This document shows positions 1-13,004 of a DNA stretch of 64,000 nucleotides, piece after piece. The stretch's first letter is position 1, and each line of letters starts with the position of its first letter. This DNA comes from Andrena cerasifolii (Eukaryota; Arthropoda; Insecta; Hymenoptera; Andrenidae), in NCBI RefSeq assembly GCF_050908995.1, contig NC_135132.1, positions 2,537,001 to 2,601,000 on the forward strand, read 5' to 3'. The position numbers were made by a program, and so were the translations under genes. Below the pieces are notes generated by a model that saw only the letters and a program-made list of their open reading frames with translations, ran no database searches and was not told the DNA's origin.

Positions 1-55
1 AACACTGTAGATGTAATAACTATAGAAATTGTGTACGTGGTGATCGTAACATGTA

Positions 56-954
56 AGGGAGAGTGGGGGTAATTTGGAACACCGACGCAAAAAAGCAAAC
101 GAAACGAAGTCTATGTGAAAAATGAATTTTTTTATTATTTGCAAACGTACTTGAACTTTTCGTCTATAAAGTACTGTTACGAAATTTTGAAAAATTATAA
201 TGAAAATCAACTTTATAGTGAAAAAGCAAAACCCTTGGTGTTAGTGATTACTCGACTGCCGTGAGGTAATCACGAGCAGAGTGCTAAATATCGCAGAAGT
301 GGCACAGAAAGCGCAACTTCAATGGGCAACCCATAAAAAATGTTGCTACAACCTATACCTAATGTATTTTTCAAATTCCTCTTCTTGTGCGTTAGAAAAA
401 AAATGCAATTGGTCGGAATATCGAAAAAAAAATAGTAAAGGTCGTTTTTAAAATTTTTTTTTCTTAGCCTGTAATGAAAATTCAAAAACCCCTTTTGTAG
501 ATTTAAGTAAGTTTTAAACATACAGAAAATTTCATCGAAATCGGTTAACGTGGAGAGACTACCCCATCCGATTTGTTCGTCAATACCCCATGACATAAAA
601 AAATAAAAAAGAATTTATTTCAGAGGTTAGAATAATGATGCAAGCAATGCCTTGGCCACAAAATGTTGGTAAAAAAGTGCTTTATTTCAGCTTAAAAAAA
701 AACAATTGTGTCATTAATTCAACAGTAATTACATGCAATTGAAAATGGACGGAATATTACTTGAAACATGATGAAAAAAATAAATTGTGTTTATCTTGCA
801 TAGCATGAGCGTTCTGTATTTATTACTTTCTGCCCGGCGTTGGATACGACCTAAACTATTAGCTAGTGGAGAGGGAACATCGTTTTTATTTATTAAAACG
901 CCGTAAGCATCGCATTCGCGATTACCCCGCGTTCGTGTTTACCCCACTCTCCCT
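56..954. mobile_element. TA-flanked non-autonomous DNA transposon (MITE-like)
   Basis: The ends are inverted copies of AGGGAGAGTGGGG(G)TAA (left at 56-72, right at 939-954), and each end abuts a TA dinucleotide (54-55 and 955-956). This is the target duplication expected of Tc1/mariner-type elements. The interior is AT-rich with no recognisable transposase, so it would depend on an enzyme supplied elsewhere. Family assignment rests only on the TA duplication and the termini. Confidence 0.7.
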
Positions 955-956
955 TA

Positions 957-2059
957 TTAATTACTGTGATATATACAGTCTCGTAAATAATTTGGATTGT
1001 TGCATAAGGAAGATGATGGGCTAATTCGGAACCTATAAAAGGCAGCTGGAAGTATCAAGGGAAGTGTAGTTTGGGTGGTTGTGCTGACAAACGGGTTTCA
1101 GGGTGAGAACACACCCCCCAAAATTTTGGATTTTCATATTATCGTGCATACTTGCGAAATCGTACGGGATATAAAAAAGTTAAATGTTATGGTTTTCAAT
1201 AACCTACAGTATGCCATATGGTGGTAATAAATTTGGAAAAATTTATTTTCTCGAAAATCACCACCACTGTAACTTTTTTTCGCAAATTCTTTATCTCCAC
1301 GTTGTGGGTCATTTAAAAAGCATAAAACTTTGTATTTATTTTCAGGGTTCCTTTCGATTTTTTTATGGTTGTCGTTTTTTTAAGGGGTCGTTCCACACCT
1401 AATAAAAAATAGGTGCGTCATTGGGATCATTTGAAGTACATTTCTGCAAAGTAGCAGATTTCTTTTAAACTTTTTTTCAGTTAACTTAAAACGATCCTCT
1501 CAAGAAGGGGAATATACCATTTATATCAGAGATCAGAAATAATAGTTATTTTTTTAATTTTTTGGAAAAAAATCATTGAGAAAAATTAATTTTTATTTAA
1601 ATGGAAATCAGTCTTCATTAAATACTGCATACATTTTCCAAAAGATCAAGTGATTAAAAAATATTAAGATTTATCTGTTTTGGTTACTGATAACCATTAT
1701 TGTCAACGGAAATATTTTTTGGTCACTAATGATCATTATTGATCATTATTGACATTAATTTTTGTTTTGGTTACGAATAACCATTATCGTTGGCGAGAAT
1801 TTTTTTTTTGATTACGGTGTAACCAATATCTATTGCGGAAATTTTATTTTGGTGACGGCGTAACGAATATATATTGCGGGAATTTTTTTTTGGTTACGCT
1901 ATATATGAATATATGAGTGGAAATGGAAGCATATAAATACGATTTGTAAACATTAAAAATACGATAAATAGAAGCAGTCAAATCACTTGCGTTATCAAAA
2001 CTGAAGACCACTTCTAATTCGTTGATTTTTTTACCCATCTTAATTAGACATCTTTTACT
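957..2059. other. AT-rich stretch without a gene
   Basis: I see no coding region or RNA gene. Parts around 1160-1500 resemble the diverged palindromic repeat at about 28.4-28.9 kb (shared phrases about a 'tatggtg-ataa' core), so this is probably an old foldback copy. Positions 1690-1900 repeat a short AT-rich 'ttttggtta' phrase several times. Confidence 0.4.
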
Positions 2060-2455
2060 CAAAAGGGGAGGTCCCGAACCCGAGAATTAAAAAAATTCTG
2101 AAACTTTGTGAATATGTAGAGGATTTTCTCCTGATTACAACGCAATTTTTGTTTGCTGCCCAAATTCACTCGAAGGGGGTGAAATTAACCCCTAAAAATT
2201 CGTAAATTTTCCGATTTTACAACTCGCGAACTGTAAAAGGTAGGAAAAAAGTTTCAAGACAAAAGTTACTTCTTTTAATTAGATCTATCAAATGATAGAT
2301 TTTTATACCAAATGGTATAAAAATTATTTTACAGTTCACGTGCTATAACACAAAGTCGGGAAATAAGCGGATTTTCAGGGGTCAACTACACCCCCTTAAA
2401 GTGAATTTGGGCAGTAAACAAAAATTGCGTTATAATCGGGAGGAAATTCCAGTTT
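2060..2455. mobile_element. PIF/Harbinger-like foldback MITE, copy 1 (right end lost)
   Basis: This matches the 435-bp element at 6606-7040: the left arm has 'cccgaacccg' followed by 'ttctgaaactttgtgaatat', and the right arm is its inverse up to 'gggaggaaattcc'. Homology stops at 2455, so the right terminus is missing. Centre of symmetry is near 2260. Confidence 0.65.
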
Positions 2456-2461
2456 AATGAG

Positions 2462-3041
2462 TAGACTGCGGATGTTTATGCAAATGCATATATTGGTATG
2501 CAAAAATTATTTTGCATATTACATATGCTTTATTAAAAGGCATATGCACATATGTTACATATTTCATTTATATGTATCTGACTGTATTTGATTGCGATTA
2601 TAGATGAATTATCGAACCGTTACGTGACATTAGAAATAAATCACAATGCATACAGCGTTTTTCATGCGATAGAATACGTCATTAGTAGAGACTAATTGTT
2701 CGTCCATTACAACCGCCCGATGCAAATAAACAATTTCGATAAAATTAAAGAGGTTTGGCCATTTTCTTCTTCACCCCCGAAAATAGTAAAATTAATTAAT
2801 TTTCACTGTTTATTTTATTTTTGTAAATAGACAGTTGAAACTTTTAATAGAAATAATGTCGTTGCAATTGCAACTGCTCAGAATTTATTTCCAATAGACA
2901 CAAGTTGCTAAAAATTTAACATTTATTCAGGCACATTTACAAATTCTTCCAGCCACAATAAAGAATTTGGACATGTCTTACTTTACATACATATTTGCAT
3001 ATGTTCTTGCACATTTTGCGTGCATAAACATCCGCAGTCTA
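2462..3041. mobile_element. Short DNA element with about 20-bp terminal inverted repeats
   Basis: TAGACTGCGGATGTTTATGC at 2462-2481 is matched by its reverse complement at 3022-3041. The subterminal regions are rich in ATTTGCAT/ATGCAAAT words in both orientations. The interior has no credible coding region. It abuts, and may have helped remove, the right end of the neighbouring PIF-like copy. Confidence 0.55.
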
Positions 3042-5595
3042 TTAAAGAGCAATATCTGCCCTATCTGTATTAACCCTCGGTTGTCACCCTGGATACACCT
3101 GGATCACACTTATTGCTTCAAATTTTTTTTCAAGCATGATGACACTTTAAATGTCAACTTTCAACGATGGGCATATATTCTACAATGTTCAGACTTCACC
3201 TCAGAATTTTTGAGAGTTAATTTAACAAATAGTTCTTAAATAACAACTGATTGAATATTGGCAGGGTCAAATTGACCCAGTGTGACGACCACTTCTTTTT
3301 AAAACATCATATAATAAATTAATGCAGTGAAAGTTATTGTGTTCAAACGATATTATAATTAAAACCCAAAACTGGTAATTTACAATAAAATGCCTGCCAT
3401 GCAAATTTGACAATTCCACTTTGCCACGAAGCATCCCAATTTTTAACATAAAATGAAAGCAAATAAGAAACTGAAAAAGAACCTTTCGCTCCACAGACAG
3501 TGTATCTTAATATTACAATAATTCTGTCAGATTTCCCAAAAACATTCAAACAAGTTCATTCAAACAGACCACCTTTGACGACAATTTTTTTTATTTTATT
3601 TTACTGTTCAAAGAATACATTTCAGCGTACCAATAGACGCTAATAAAAAGTGTATTACCGGGCACTGAGCACAGTAAATTAATCGCAAACTTGACCCTAT
3701 TTTGCAAACCAACACAGTGGCTACCCTGCTTAAAGTAATTCACAGCTACACTCGTGTTAGGGGGGGACTATTGATACGACTGTTCTCACCGATGTAGTTG
3801 TTGCCTACCTAGAACAGAGGATCGGGAAATAGGTCAGTCCGAATACGATCCTCCTGGATCAATCGATCTTGTGGGTGTAGCTGCGGGCTGTCTGTGGTTA
3901 TCTCAGAACTAGTGCAGGTCGCTGGGACGCGAGATCCTCGACGATAACGTTGCTGCCTCGCAAGGAACTCGGACTGCAGGTAAATCGAGTCGAGGACGAA
4001 TAATGCCACTCATGAGGATCGCTGTCCGCTCTGTTTTACGTGCTCTAACATTTTACATTCATAACACGATATACCGAGCATGGTTCGCGCGCGACTCCCG
4101 CGCCTCACTGGTTCACTTACGAAGCAGCCGCGGAGAATCGAGACTCGCGTTGCACGGGCAGTGGCTCTGTTTGCACTGCGGCCAAGGATCGAGTGAAGGT
4201 AATGAAATGGCTAAGTGAAACGTTGCCTCTTTGTCCCTGTCTCTGTTCCTCTCCCTCTTCCTTTCTCTCCCCCTCCCCCTCTGTTTTTATGCGACCCTCC
4301 CCCTACGTTATCCGCCAGTGTCCACGTAACCGCCGCAATTGGTATCATGTACTACCTTCCGTGTTGCATTGTGAAATTTTGAGACACCAACACTCCACTT
4401 TGGTCCACTATTACCGCGGACTCTCGCTTCGCTACCAGCGGCTGCGTTAACCCATGGCATCATGAGTTTTTTTTATTCCACCCCGGAAAAATTCTTATGC
4501 GTCCATTTTTGTCCACCCTTCGTCGTGAAAATGAGCAGAAAATTCCTCGTGTAAGAATTTATTGTATAAATTAAAAAGTATGGATATAACGCCAGGGTTA
4601 AAAATGTTAAGCCGATACTCAGTTTTGCAGAATGTTAGGCTAGTGTTGTATGCTAGGCGTTATTATGTTCGACATCAAATTTATTCACAAAGGAAGTCCG
4701 AGATAATTGGGAGACAAATTAGCATTTACGTGGTATTAACAGTAGGCCTGGAGAAATTAAGGGTTGGAATCAATTATACGAGGCAGTGTATCACAGTAGA
4801 ATTTCTGCGGATGTATTTCAGGCCTGAAGACACTTGTTACATGTGGTGATAGTAAAGGAACGCTTTAAAGTTCATGAAAAACACCCCCAATGGCGTGCAT
4901 AATTTTTTCAATTCGTGTAACATGGGATGTTACACTGTGACGCTAAGGGTTAACTAATTTTTCTGTGGCAATTAAAAGCCAGAATGATACTTCCCTGTCA
5001 ATTACCAGCCGGTAACAATGGTTACTAAGGGGAAGTATTTAAACTCGACTTCCTATGGAAAATGGATTATTAAATTGTATGGAAACAGAGCATGAAATTT
5101 TATATATAATTTTTTTTTGATTTTTTGTAGAAGTAGGTTTAGAATTTTTTAGATGATTTGCTTTATTTCCCATCACTTTGTAGATTTCGTATATGAAATC
5201 ATTGCTCGCTGGTTTTCTTTTTTGCGGGAACTTCTTGTGTGAAAAGTTGTTCGTTATTTACATAATCATCATACCCACGAAATATGTAATTATTTTATAA
5301 AACACAGTTTTTCAAAATTGAAAAGTAGAAAGAATTAAAAAATTAGTAGATGCTTTGTTGGACTAGGTAACTTCGGAAGGCCAAATCAAACTAAACAATT
5401 ATTCACTATTATATTTGGTATAAGAATTATATATAAACTTTATTTTATGATATGCAAGACGCAATATACATATACGTGCTGGTAAAACTCAGAGCGATAC
5501 AAGAAGTAAGAAGAAGGTAACGGATGTATATGAAAGGAAGTAGACGGTGGCGCCTTGTTCTAAATTTGCGTTTTCAGAGCTTGCAGGTAGGCATA
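3042..5595. other. Gene-free stretch with a GC-richer island at about 3.75-4.45 kb
   Basis: The island at 3750-4450 has higher GC and CpG than its surroundings and a splice-donor-like AAG|gtaatg at about 4197, so an untranslated first exon or promoter is possible. I see no supported protein. Around 3070-3290 there are weakly inverted 'gggtcaaattgaccc'-type words like those of the TTAA element at 5597. Confidence 0.3.
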
Positions 5596-5596
5596 A

Positions 5597-5921
5597 CCCC
5601 TTAGTTAGTTGCAAGGGGTCTATTTGACCCCACTTGTGATATTTATTTAATTTCTCATTATTTCTGATGGAATTTTTTTATTTATTATAAATTGGATTAT
5701 GGCGAGCAAAATGAAATAAACAAATCATTAATGCTCCTTTATTTTTATATTAATTATTAACAATAATTAAAATGTTTTTTTTCGGCTCGCGACTGATTCG
5801 ACGAGGGGATGCCAAGAAACTCAGCTACTCGAAAACGCAACAAAAATCCGTGATTGGTTTTGTCAGAAATCGAACTTGAATTACGCCTGGGGTCAAATAG
5901 ACCCATGCCACTAATTAAGGG
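5597..5921. mobile_element. TTAA-type (piggyBac-like) MITE
   Basis: Left end CCCCTTAGTTAGTTG and right end CCACTAATTAAGGG are imperfect inverted copies. A 'ggtctatttgacccc' block sits at the left and its inverse 'ggggtcaaatagacc' at the right. The right flank is TTAA (5922-5925) and the left is ATAA, consistent with one mutated target duplication. The ends resemble the element at 35464-35738. Confidence 0.55.
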
Positions 5922-5975
5922 TTAAGAGTTATAGTATATGCACAAATAAACAGAGTATGTAGCTCGTTTCTCTAA

Positions 5976-6530
5976 CATAAAACAAAGTTAGATTTTTTAT
6001 ATAGCTTTAAAGCAACCTTTATTTTGCTAGAAATTTTTTTTATTAAAAATTGTACAAAATTTCGACGAACAGAATGGCTTCCCGAAGGGCTGCAAAAAAT
6101 CTGACCCAAAAAAGATATATTAAACTGAAATATATTATCTTCCAGCTAGCGTAGGACTTTTTTGATATTTCAATTATTCGATTTTTTACAAGCATTTCAG
6201 TGCAAATTTTATGTAAAAAATTAAAGTCGATTCTTCAAACTGCTATAATTTCCAAAATAATTCGAACTTTGAGTAAATCCTACGCTAGGTGGAAGATAAT
6301 ATATTCCAGTTTATATATCTTTTTTGTATTTCCTTCTCACGTGATCAAGTCATTCTCGGGAGGGTGGGCCAGTTTTTAGCAGATCTCCGGGATGCCATTT
6401 TGTACAATTTTTAATAAAAAAAATTTTCTAGCAAAATAAAGGTTGCGTTAAAATTATATAAAAATCCAAGCCCTATATTTCTATTTATACGAACAAAAAA
6501 TCTCTAACTTTATGTTTTGTTAGTGGCTTC
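5976..6530. repeat. Foldback repeat
   Basis: Arms at about 5976-6085 and 6390-6530 are inverted copies sharing 'caacctttattttgctagaa' and 'aaaattgtacaaaat'. An inner pair near 6120-6170 and 6275-6320 ('ttatcttccagctagcgtag' versus its inverse) continues the palindrome. No coding content. Confidence 0.6.
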
Positions 6531-6605
6531 AGGGTGAGGCCCCCCCTTAAAATCAAAAAGTAACATCAACCAAAATATGGCAAAGTTCTTAAGTTGGACT
6601 ACTTA

Positions 6606-7040
6606 CAAGGGAAGATCCCGAAGCCGAAAATTCAAAAAATTCTGAAACTTTGTGAATATGTAGGGGATTTCCTCCTGATTACAATTTTACAATTTTTGTT
6701 AGCTGACCAAATTCACTCGAAGGGGGTGAAATTAACCCCCGAAAATTCGGCTATTTTCCGATTTTGTGTTATAACTCGCGAACTGTAAGAGATAGAAAAA
6801 AAGTTTCAAGACAAAAGTTACTTCTTTTAATTAGATCTATCATTTGGTAAAAAAATTATTTTACAGTTGACGAGTTATAACACAAAATCGAAAAATAGCC
6901 GGCTTTTCAGGGGTCAAGTACACCCCCTTAGAGCGAGTTTGGGTAGCAAACAAAAATTGCGTTGTAATCAGTAGGAAATTCCCTACATATTCACGAAGTT
7001 TCAGAATTTTTTGAATTTCCGGGTTTGGGATGTTCCCTCG
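6606..7040. mobile_element. PIF/Harbinger-like foldback MITE, copy 2 (complete)
   Basis: The termini CAAGGGAAGATCCC and GATGTTCCCTCG are inverted and flanked on both sides by TTA (6603-6605 and 7041-7043), the 3-bp duplication typical of PIF/Harbinger. The element is nearly one long palindrome of 435 bp with a short AT-rich centre near 6850. Copies lie at 2060, 32993 and 39971. Confidence 0.75.
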
Positions 7041-7043
7041 TTA

Positions 7044-8024
7044 GTGAACAATTGTGCAAAAATTCATCGAAATCGCCGTGCGTCTTACGGAACGTCCCTT
7101 ATCGGGAGCAAGATATGCAAGAATTGTAGAAAATGGAAGAACACAAAACATAAGTCGTTGATTGATCATTAATAGAAAGTTGTTTATTCTCACCTAACAT
7201 GTGTGCCTATAAAAACGTATTCCCTTTAGAATTACCTACCTAATGTAATGAAATCACATGAAAAACCTGCATTTTAGACTTTTCTGCATTTGGGGGCGCA
7301 CTTGGAGTGCAAAGAGATAATATAACGCAATGAGCTTAATAAATATATTAAATACTTCCATGATTGTTGCATAAGGTATATGGCAGAAGTCGTCGAATGA
7401 AATCGTTGAGGTTAGAGAATTTTGTTACTCCCGAACCGAGGAAAGTAACGGTTCCGTTATCCATGTAAATCTCTAGCAGGGGCATACAGTTGCACTATAA
7501 TGGCGGAACTCTCTTTTATTTTCGACGATCTAGAAGATGTCGCAGGAAATCCTGCTATTCAAAGCTGAGAAAATAGGTTAAAGCGATTCATTAGTGTTTC
7601 AGACTCTATCATTCTCCCATTGCAAAATATTATGGAAATAGGATTCTTCTGGTATCCATAGTCTCGTTACTTTTTTAATGTATACATATCAGATTCCATC
7701 AGGCTATTAACATATTCGAAGAGAATTAATTTTTGTAATATGCTATTGAACTTAATTGAAGACAACATTATATATGTCCACTGCAATATTTTTCTTTTAT
7801 ATTTACCCTGGAATCTTGTCATTAAACATTTTCTACATGTGAATATTCTTTTTTATGTCTGTCATCTAAATGTTGTAAAATATCGAGCAGTTTGCCATAC
7901 TAATTAGCATTTATCTAATAGTCAGTGGGAAAGTTCTAAATCCTTTTCTTCAAAGATACGACCTATTAGCAAGCTATAATTACATCACACTATTATTTAT
8001 ATTAACCATTGTATTCTTATATAA

Positions 8025-8027
<3 letters not shown>
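7044..8027. other. Gene-free AT-rich DNA
   Basis: Nothing recognised: no open frame with a credible product, no RNA gene and no clear repeat boundary. Confidence 0.4.
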
Positions 8028-8072
<45 letters not shown>

Positions 8073-8097
8073 GTTAAGTTATGTTAGGTTAGGTTAA

Positions 8098-8147
<50 letters not shown>

Positions 8148-8294
8148 CACTAATATTTAGGTGTCACGATGAAGCATTTAACGACAAAAAATAGCAATTT
8201 GCTCATTTATATTTTTTTTTCTTTATTTTTTTGTCGTGACACCTAAATATTAGTGGAATATATATACGTATAGGCTAGGTTAGCAATTTGCTAT

Positions 8295-8333
<39 letters not shown>

Positions 8334-8560
8334 ACCTTAGGTTAGGTTAGCAATTTGCTCATTTATATTTTTTTATTAAAAAAAAAATATTTTCATATTA
8401 ATAAAAAAATATAAATGAGCAAATTGCTAACCTAACCTAACATACCCTAACCCAAACCTAACCTAACCCAGACTTTCTAGTAGCATTTATATATATGCAT
8501 TTTCTTTATTTTTTTTGTCGTTAATTGCTTCATCGTAACACCTAAATATTAGTGGAACGT
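8028..8560. repeat. (TA)n microsatellites with TTAGG-like strings and small foldbacks
   Basis: Long TA runs occur at about 8028-8070, 8098-8145 and 8299-8326. Between them are strings of the arthropod telomere-type pentamer TTAGG or CCTAA with variants (8071-8100, 8337-8352, 8424-8470). A phrase 'ccactaatatttaggtg' occurs at about 8148 and inverted at about 8240-8258 and 8540-8556, making hairpins around the repeats. Confidence 0.8.
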
Positions 8561-10263
8561 AATTGGCGGTTGCGTACTGTTATCACGTCCAGGTATCACG
8601 AGTGTCATGGTAACTTTACAAAGAAAGTGACAAAATACTTTCCAAGCACTTTGTATTTTATTTCCGTCGGTTGCATTAATTATTTTTTACGATCCTTCTA
8701 CTATGACTATGGTTCATAAAAGAGAAGACTACATGTTGACAGAATCTTGATATTGAGGATATTAATAGGAAAATAATTTGAAAAATGCTTTAGAAAATAT
8801 TTCAAATTTGATATTTTTTAACAGTGTCAAATCGTTTTTATATAATACAAAATTCTCCTATTAATTTGTCGTGAGATTAGCTCAACGTGTAAATAGAAAT
8901 TATCAAGGAAGCAGTAACAAAACTTGGTGAAATTACTATCTCCTTTTGATTCTAGGGTTCATGAAAATTGTTTGTTGCATACCTGTACATACTTTGGGAA
9001 ATTAAGTTTAGTTGCAAAAGCTCTGCTAAATATAAATCAAATTTTATATATAAAACACTACTCATTTACAGGTTGATCAAAATCACAGTAATTAATATTC
9101 AGTTATAAAAACCATCTGACAAGACGTATCTTTGAAATGTTAATTATTCATTGCCAGTGCTTTGTCATAGAGAAATCTCTTCCTATTTGTGCGGCATATT
9201 GTATCCTTCATTAAAGAGAAAGTTCTGATATTTTATTAGTAGATACCAATCTGTCACTCTATAATTATTTACTCCTTTAATTACGTCTTTAATTCCTCTG
9301 TTATTAGAGAATTAACTGTGTTAACGCAAATGCACTTTACTTATGCATTATCAGCTGCAGTATTATAAATTGTTACAGAAATATAATATTTCATGCCAAG
9401 TAACGTCAAGTAGGTACGATTAAAATGTATACAATACGGGGTGTCCTATAACTAGCGGTACAAGCTGAAAATTGGTAATTCTCCTTTTAGAAATAATTCA
9501 AAAATGTTGCAAAACATTTTTTTATATGAGGTTTCCTTGTCAAGAAAATAATGACATTGAATATCCATTAGGTTCAAGTTGAACTCTATCACCTGACAGA
9601 CAATTGCAAGAATGCGATTGTAAGTATAGTACAACTGCAAATAAAATGAAGAAAATCAATTTTGAAAATTCACCGAATAAGCGTAGATTTGATTAGGTAC
9701 CTATTTCAACTTCATCACTGATCAGGTCCGCGTATTCGATGGATAGGCTGTCACTATTTTTAAAAAATGAGACTCCAAATAAAAAGATGTTCTTTTATAT
9801 ATTTTCGACTTATTTCTCCATGTAAAATAGAGTGGAGCGAAAAAATAAATTTTTCGAGATTCAGATTCTAATAGTGTGGAAAAGTTACGTACAGCTGTGA
9901 GCAGCAGAGACCTCATTTTTTTAATTTGTATGAAAAATGCCAAAACTAGACCACTTATGTATTGTATTTTCTCACTATTTTCTGTTAGTAGGGAGGCAAT
10001 TGTGGACTAAAGAATACATAAAACCACCTTTAGCTGTCAGAGATACAAAATGGCCTGAAAAATAGTCAGATAATGTGAAATGGGCAGTGCCTAACGAATT
10101 TTAAAAATTCATGCTCACCAAAGCAGAGGACTATATAAATAATTATTTTTCCATATTTTTTTTTTTTGACCCTGGAAATCACCATATTTCCGGTTGTACA
10201 ACCTATCTTCGCCCATCCTATAACACTTCTCTTCTCCTCCTCCTGGATTCTCGGGGAAAGTTT
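8561..10263. other. Gene-free AT-rich DNA
   Basis: No coding region recognised. At 9435 a 'ggggtgtcctataact' phrase resembles the 'cagggtgtc' termini common in insect DNA transposons, but I could not find its partner end. Confidence 0.35.
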
Positions 10264-10893
10264 TAGTTAATTATTTAAATCATTACTTAACGCACAAAGT
10301 CGGTTTTATTTAATTATCCTCTAAGTTATCGATTGCATAAAAAAACGTGTCAAATAAAAGTTGACGATCCAGACAAGGAGCATCTTTTATATTGTATTAC
10401 TTTTTCTCATGCGACAAACGGTTTTCGAAAAAAATCCGAAAAACTGATACACTTCTAATGTCTATATCTTCCCCAATTTTGGAATAACATTCTTGACATA
10501 TCGAGCACTGGACATATGTAAGAAAAAAAATCGATCTATTTGGAATATCTAGCTGTATGCCCCTCCCCCCTTAAATTTATAAAAAATAGTCCTTGAAAAT
10601 AAAAAATACACAGTTTCTTTTTTAGCCATCTAAAATGAAAAGTGTTCGAAAAGGCATTTAAACTTTCAAAAGTAGAAAGAAAAATTGTTTACTTTTTCCA
10701 GTTTTCCGGATTTTTTTCGAAAACCGTTTGTCGCACGAGAAAAAGTGAAAGAGTATAAAAGATGCTCCTTGTCTGGATCTACAACTTTTCTTTGACGTGT
10801 CTTTTGATTTTTGGAGTAAATAATAACTTAGAGAACAATTAAATCAAATCGAGTTTGTGCACTTTTAAGTAATTATTTAAATGTTTAAGCGCC
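10264..10893. repeat. Large foldback repeat with about 190-bp arms
   Basis: Left arm about 10264-10450 and right arm about 10675-10893 are inverted. Matching blocks include 'aaggagcatcttttata' with its inverse 'tataaaagatgctcctt', and 'gacaaacggttttcgaaaaa' with its inverse. The arms diverge by several percent, so the element is not recent. Confidence 0.7.
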
Positions 10894-12295
10894 CAGGGGC
10901 TCCTTTCCCCCTACCCTAAGGGGCTCAAAGTTTACACAATTTTTTTTGCCATTAAGGGGCACCTACTATTCTGGGGGGTGCCGCGAAGAAAATGTTGGAA
11001 AAAATTTTCACCAAGAGTAAGCAAGAGCCATCCTAAGTAGTGGTACCACCCCACGTTCGGTCTCCCAGCTATAGTCTATTGTAGGATTGATAGTCTGAAT
11101 GAAGGAAGAGGGGAAGGGAAAGGATCTTTTGCTAAAGAATAGGGGCTCTGTTCATTAAGGATCTGGCCACGGTGTGGTGAAGGCTGGGGAAGTGGGGAAG
11201 AGGGATAGACCTGGTAAGAGGACTGTGATGAGCCACACAGCACTCACCCCAGAGCCCTGGAATTGGGTGGTCCTTCTAAACTGTTACTAACAGGTATAAA
11301 TTATAACAGTAAAAAATCCAGTTTATTGAAACGTAATGCAATCAGAATTAAGGTGGATTGTCTGGAAATTTTCACCGCAGTTAACCTAGAATGCGCGCTT
11401 ATCTCTCACATTATCTTCGTTCTTGAATTCTCTCGGTCTGTAACAATGGACAGCAGTTTCCCATGGACGTTCGTGTCTTTTGATCTAATTAGCTTACACG
11501 CGTTAAAATCGGCTCTTCTCTGTTGGCTTATGGGAGAAAATGGAGAGAAAACTACAGCACTGGCACGGAAAAATTAAATGAAAACGCATTTAACACAATT
11601 GTATAAACGCGAAAAGCTACAGAACTATTAAATCAAAGGGTTCGCGTTACTGTATGTACATTCGACAAACCAAATGCAACCAAAGATGGGCGAGTAAAGT
11701 AACGATGGTAGCGCAGGTAATTTGAGGTTATCAGAACAGTAGTGGTATAACCCCAAAACTTTTGTTTTGAGATAACGGCTAATGAAATTATTGAAGTTTT
11801 GAAGTTGTTGCTTAAAACTTCTACTTTTGGGTACATAGGTATGATTTTTTACAAAATATAATTGCTAAGGTGTATATTATTAGTATAAAATAATAACCAA
11901 CGCTGCACAGGCCAGTATTTTGCGAGGTAAATCAGCAAAATGCTCCGTGCAAAGAAACGTTTTTGTGCTGCCATTTTGTGTATGTTTTTGTAGGGTTGCT
12001 CAGGAGACTATAGAATTAAAATTTGCTGTAAGAAGTGGTTTAGGCTGAAATGTCAATTCACCCAAAACTGTGGGTTACGCCACTGTTGCGCTGATAGCCT
12101 CATTTATCTATAACAAATTAACCAAATATATATATTTACGCATATACAGCCACTTAACATTACCATGTTAAATAACTCTTAAATCTGTTATTTTATACTG
12201 TAGTAGGCACCCGGTATTTAGGCAACGGCCTATGGTGTGCGATGAGGCCCATAGGTGGCGTCCATTTATGAGGAGTTCGGAAGACTGGGACCGGG
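10894..12295. other. Gene-free DNA
   Basis: No supported gene. The open frame at 11263-11577 has no recognisable domain and no flanking splice or codon evidence. The 10910-11250 part is purine-rich. Confidence 0.35.
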
Positions 12296-12382
12296 GAGAG
12301 TCGGCGTAGCCGTGGTGGCAAACGCGACTGATCAGCACGTGGACGGCTCGGGTTCGATTCCCGGCGCCGTGGCTCTCTTTTT
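12296..12382 (+). repeat. tRNA-derived SINE head or tRNA pseudogene
   Basis: A canonical Pol III B box is present (GGTTCGATTCC, about 12353-12363) with an A-box-like 'tagccgtggtgg' about 45 bp upstream. GAGAGTC at the start can pair with GGCTCTC at 12371-12377, and a T run follows (12378-12382), as in Pol III termination. The arms do not fold into a proper cloverleaf: the T arm is 7 nt too far from the acceptor strand. A decayed tRNA or SINE promoter head is therefore more likely than a working tRNA. Confidence 0.45.
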
Positions 12383-12755
12383 CCGACTCCTACAATACAA
12401 ATCTGTTATACAAAAGATGTATGGCATCAAGATAGACATATGATATGCATACATATGAATCTGCATCTTTGTATTCCACCATTCAGAAAGGTATCGAATT
12501 CTGAATGTGAAAGTATTGCGATACATGTGGCTTATATTTAACACGTAATAAGATACAATGTTGCAAACATTTGAGATACAAGTAGATACCGTTACACCAC
12601 CGATTTGTGAAATACAGTACTGAAAGTGGTCAGTGCTTGGAGTACTTGTTATGAACAGTAATAAATTTATCTCGAAAACTAGCGACAGAAGCTACATTTT
12701 TCCATGTCGTTGACTATAACCAAGTCTGCGCTAATATATTAGCGTAAAAACATGT

Positions 12756-13004
12756 CGAGGGACAGTAGCGGATTTAAAGAAAAAGGCCCAGGTGGGAAAC
12801 GTTCTGGGACACTCTGTATACATAACAGAATTACAAATAAATTTACGCGCGTGTGGTAGGAAAATTATGGGAAACAGAAAACATGTGGTGTTTGGATAAA
12901 ATCATATTTTTGGGGGAAGATGTGGGCCTGGAAGGGGACCTTCTGGGCGGGGCCCACGCGGCGACTGCTTATCAGCCGCTCGTTAAATCCGCCACTACCG
13001 AGGG
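12756..13004. repeat. Short inverted-repeat element
   Basis: 'cgagggacagtagcggattt' at 12756-12775 is matched imperfectly by its inverse 'aaatccgccactaccgag' at about 12985-13002, with 'ggccc' blocks inside each arm. A typical transposon terminus, 'gggacactctgtata', sits inside at about 12805. Probably a decayed MITE. Confidence 0.4.

Noticed and set aside
12296..12382. Functional tRNA gene
   Set aside because: B box and end pairing exist, but the T arm is displaced by 7 nt and no proper D or anticodon arm can be drawn.
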